Origin: Fimbriimonadaceae bacterium
GTDB lineage: Bacteria; Armatimonadota; UBA10988
Assembly: GCA_020850355.1 (NCBI GenBank)
Contig: JADZEX010000057.1
Span: forward strand, 1 to 34,985
Length of the DNA: 34,985 nt
Direction: 5' to 3'
Position 1 is the first letter of the stretch. Each line of letters begins with the position of its first letter. Under the pieces are notes generated by a model, which searched no databases, was not told the origin of the DNA, and was given only the letters and a program-made list of their open reading frames with translations. Of the stretch, positions 33,335-34,985 are shown one piece after another. The translations under genes and the position numbers were made by a program.

Positions 33335-34426
33335 GTGCTGCTGAGCCTGCCGTTGTTGCTGCTGACCCAACCCCCCGCCGCCGGGACGCTCGCGGAGTGG
33401 GGTCTGAGCCCCCTCCGGCAGGTCCGCGCCGAGCTCTACCTGCCGGCGCGGCAGCTCTACAGCGAGCACCCCGGCGGCGGGCCGGCGTTCCTGTGGGGCG
33501 GCGGCGTGCAGTTGGCCGCGCTGGTCGCCGCGGCCCGCTGGGACCCGCAGTACCGGCCCTGGCTGGACGCGTACAGCAGCGCGCTGGAAGCCTACTGGAA
33601 CCCCGCCGGGCCGACTCCGGGCTACGATTGCCTGCCGCTGCCGAAGCCGGTCGACCGTTACTACGACGACAACGCCTGGCTGGTGCTGGCCTGGCTGGAA
33701 GCCGCCGCTGAACTGCACGAGCCACGCTACCAGGCGCTGGCAGAACGGGCCCTGACCTACGTCCTGAGCGGCGGCGACGACCGGCTGGGCGGCGGACTCT
33801 ACTGGCGCGAGTCCGACCGTCTGACTAAGAACACCTGCGCCAGCGCCCCGGCCGCCCTGGCCTGTCTGCGTCTCGCCGAGCTCGGCCAGCCGGCCCACGC
33901 CGACCGTGGCCACGAGCTGCTCGAGTGGACGGTCGCCCAGTTCCGGGACCCCGTCGACCAGCTCTTCTGGGATCACCGCGTGGTGGCCGACGGGCGGCTG
34001 GTGACCTGGAAGTTCAGCTACAACGCAGCCCTGCCGATCCGGGCCTGGCTGGCCGCGGCGCGGCTCCGCCCGGACCAGGCCGCCGCCTGCCGGGCCGCCG
34101 CCCAGCGCACCGCCGACGCCGCCCTGGCCCGCTGGTACCGGCCCGACAGCGGCCTCTTCAGCGGCTCGCTGCGCTTCGATCACCTGCTGGCCGAAGCCCT
34201 GCTGGAACTCAGCGCCGCGACCGGCGAACCACGCTACGCCGCCGCGGCGGCGGCCGGGGCGGTCGCCCTCCACGACCGCGGCGCCGACCCCGCCGGACAC
34301 TATCCCGAGAAGATCGCCGCCGAGCAGCCGCGCCCCGCCACCCTGCCCCGCTGGTCGTTGCTCGACCAGGCCAGCGCCGCCCGGTGGTTCCTGGCCGTCG
34401 CCCTGGCCCGCCGCAACGCCCCCTGA
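33335..34426 (+). CDS. Secreted GH76-like glycoside hydrolase (alpha-1,6-mannanase type)
   Basis: This 363-residue protein has a signal peptide ([17 protein letters not shown]) and an (alpha/alpha)6-barrel pattern. [17 protein letters not shown] carries the Asp111-Asp112 pair that is catalytic in GH76 enzymes; GGGLYWRES and [19 protein letters not shown] are further family segments. GH76 enzymes cut alpha-1,6-mannan or related polymers outside the cell; related proteins may be non-catalytic. The GTG start at 33335 is preferred because AGGAA lies eight bases before it and the signal peptide begins there; an ATG at 33227 would add 36 unlikely residues. It is divergent from the ATPase-HflK gene. 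Confidence 0.78.
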   Translation: MLLSLPLLLLTQPPAAGTLAEWGLSPLRQVRAELYLPARQLYSEHPGGGPAFLWGGGVQLAALVAAARWDPQYRPWLDAYSSALEAYWNPAGPTPGYDCLPLPKPVDRYYDDNAWLVLAWLEAAAELHEPRYQALAERALTYVLSGGDDRLGGGLYWRESDRLTKNTCASAPAALACLRLAELGQPAHADRGHELLEWTVAQFRDPVDQLFWDHRVVADGRLVTWKFSYNAALPIRAWLAAARLRPDQAAACRAAAQRTADAALARWYRPDSGLFSGSLRFDHLLAEALLELSAATGEPRYAAAAAAGAVALHDRGADPAGHYPEKIAAEQPRPATLPRWSLLDQASAARWFLAVALARRNAP

Positions 34427-34484
34427 CGCGCCCACCCCCGTCGCCGCCATCGCAACTTCTGCGCTACATCTTTGTCGCGAATAT

Positions 34485-34492
34485 GCTACAAT
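34485..34492 (+). promoter_or_regulatory. Extended -10 promoter element of the prepilin gene
   Basis: TGCTACAAT (34484-34492, an extended -10 of form TGnTACAAT) lies about 55 bases before the ATG at 34548. No convincing -35 element is visible. The region has locally lower GC than its surroundings, as expected for a promoter. Confidence 0.5.
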
Positions 34493-34547
34493 CGTCCGCC
34501 AACAAAGCCGCTGCGGCCGACCTGCTGCGCGGCGCCTGGAGAGCCCC

Positions 34548-34940
34548 ATGACCCACGCCCGTGGACGCCGCGCGTTCACCCTGATCGAGCTCCTCGTCGT
34601 GATCGCTATCATCGCCATTTTGGCGGCGATTCTGTTCCCGGTGTTTGCGAAGGCGCGCGAAAAGGCCCGCCAGTCGTCCTGCTCGTCCAACTTGAAGCAG
34701 CTCGGCATCGCCGTGATGCAGTACGTGCAGGACTACGACGAGATGTACCCGCGGACCTGGTACGGTCCGGCGGCCTATCCGGGCAGCCAGAACTGGAACA
34801 CGGTGATCGCGCCGTACATCAAGAACACCCAGGTTTTCCAGTGCCCGAGTGCCCACACCGGGTGCATGTCAGATCCTGGGGCCGTCGGGACGGCCCCGGC
34901 GGTGAAGCTAATGGGCACGGAGCGGAGTCCTAACGGATAG
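34548..34940 (+). CDS. Type II/IV-pilin-like prepilin (DUF1559 style), apparently truncated
   Basis: This 130-residue protein has a basic leader and the class III signal [20 protein letters not shown] (Phe10 at +1, Glu14 at +5), cleaved by prepilin peptidase. It is followed by [18 protein letters not shown] and [22 protein letters not shown], typical of abundant pseudopilins in Armatimonadota and Planctomycetota. The family usually runs on well past the CPS segment and ends in an H-x9-DG region; here, after [10 protein letters not shown] (about residue 105), the reading turns into unrelated, Gly/Ala-rich residues and stops. A disruption by an inserted element at about 34862-34875 would explain this. 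GGAG precedes the ATG at 34548. Confidence 0.8.
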   Translation: MTHARGRRAFTLIELLVVIAIIAILAAILFPVFAKAREKARQSSCSSNLKQLGIAVMQYVQDYDEMYPRTWYGPAAYPGSQNWNTVIAPYIKNTQVFQCPSAHTGCMSDPGAVGTAPAVKLMGTERSPNG

Positions 34941-34985
34941 AGCACTACCTCCCCGAAAGGACACCCGCTCCGTGGAAGATCGAGA
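34862..34985 (+). mobile_element. Possible left end of an insertion sequence running off the window
   Basis: From about 34862 the sequence no longer fits the prepilin gene. It contains a perfect 9-bp inverted repeat with a 2-base spacer (34878-34897) and a long imperfect stem (34917-34931 with 34958-34973). A GTG at 34972 follows AAGGA with ten bases between and opens a frame (GTG-GAA-GAT-CGA) that leaves the window. This arrangement, with a hairpin over the start codon, occurs at IS transposase genes. No transposase motif is visible, so the call is an inference. Confidence 0.4.

Overview
The window is high-GC, densely coded bacterial chromosome. The best lineage clue is the prepilin at the right edge (type IV N-terminus followed by an [13 protein letters not shown]-type segment), a style typical of Armatimonadota and also seen in Planctomycetota. 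The mix of PhyH dioxygenases, a sulfatase, a Gfo/Idh oxidoreductase and a GH76-like enzyme fits that guess. Phylum is an inference from style; there is no rRNA here. Three parS-like sites (8270-8285, 8309-8324, 21914-21929; the last is a perfect 16-mer) suggest that the window lies in the origin-proximal part of the chromosome.

Left part (1-7.7 kb): an IetAS-type defence pair on the minus strand, with an intact AAA+ ATPase (ietA) and a decayed subtilisin-like partner (ietS, internal deletion plus frameshift). Next come a PerR-like regulator with a clear promoter and operator, clade-type haem catalase, a two-gene remnant of a branched-chain amino acid ABC transporter (livM-livG), a membrane-anchored beta-propeller protein and an ArsC-family protein.

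Middle (7.7-23.6 kb): an Rrf2 regulator, two PhyH-family dioxygenases and a divergent AraC regulator. The AraC gene is translationally coupled to modABC, which is followed by a Rieske protein, small membrane proteins and a third PhyH enzyme. Then come tRNA-Pro(CGG), a GAF-PAS hybrid histidine kinase, an HpnA-like epimerase, a Gfo/Idh oxidoreductase, a small membrane protein, a secreted putative glycoside hydrolase and a sulfatase.

Right part (23.6-35 kb): a housekeeping run of PIN-TRAM protein, fused ispDF, long-form hpf and a YdjC-like deacetylase. It meets a convergent minus-strand operon whose first gene fuses a P1B-type metal ATPase to an HflK/SPFH protein, followed by hflC, a second hflK and a small membrane-anchored protein, all with 4-nt overlaps. 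A secreted GH76-like enzyme and a truncated prepilin, probably interrupted by a mobile element running off the window, close the region.

The most unusual items are the metal-ATPase/HflK fusion operon, the parS cluster and the half-dead IetAS system. Almost every intergenic gap is under 300 bases; no CRISPR array or rRNA gene was seen.
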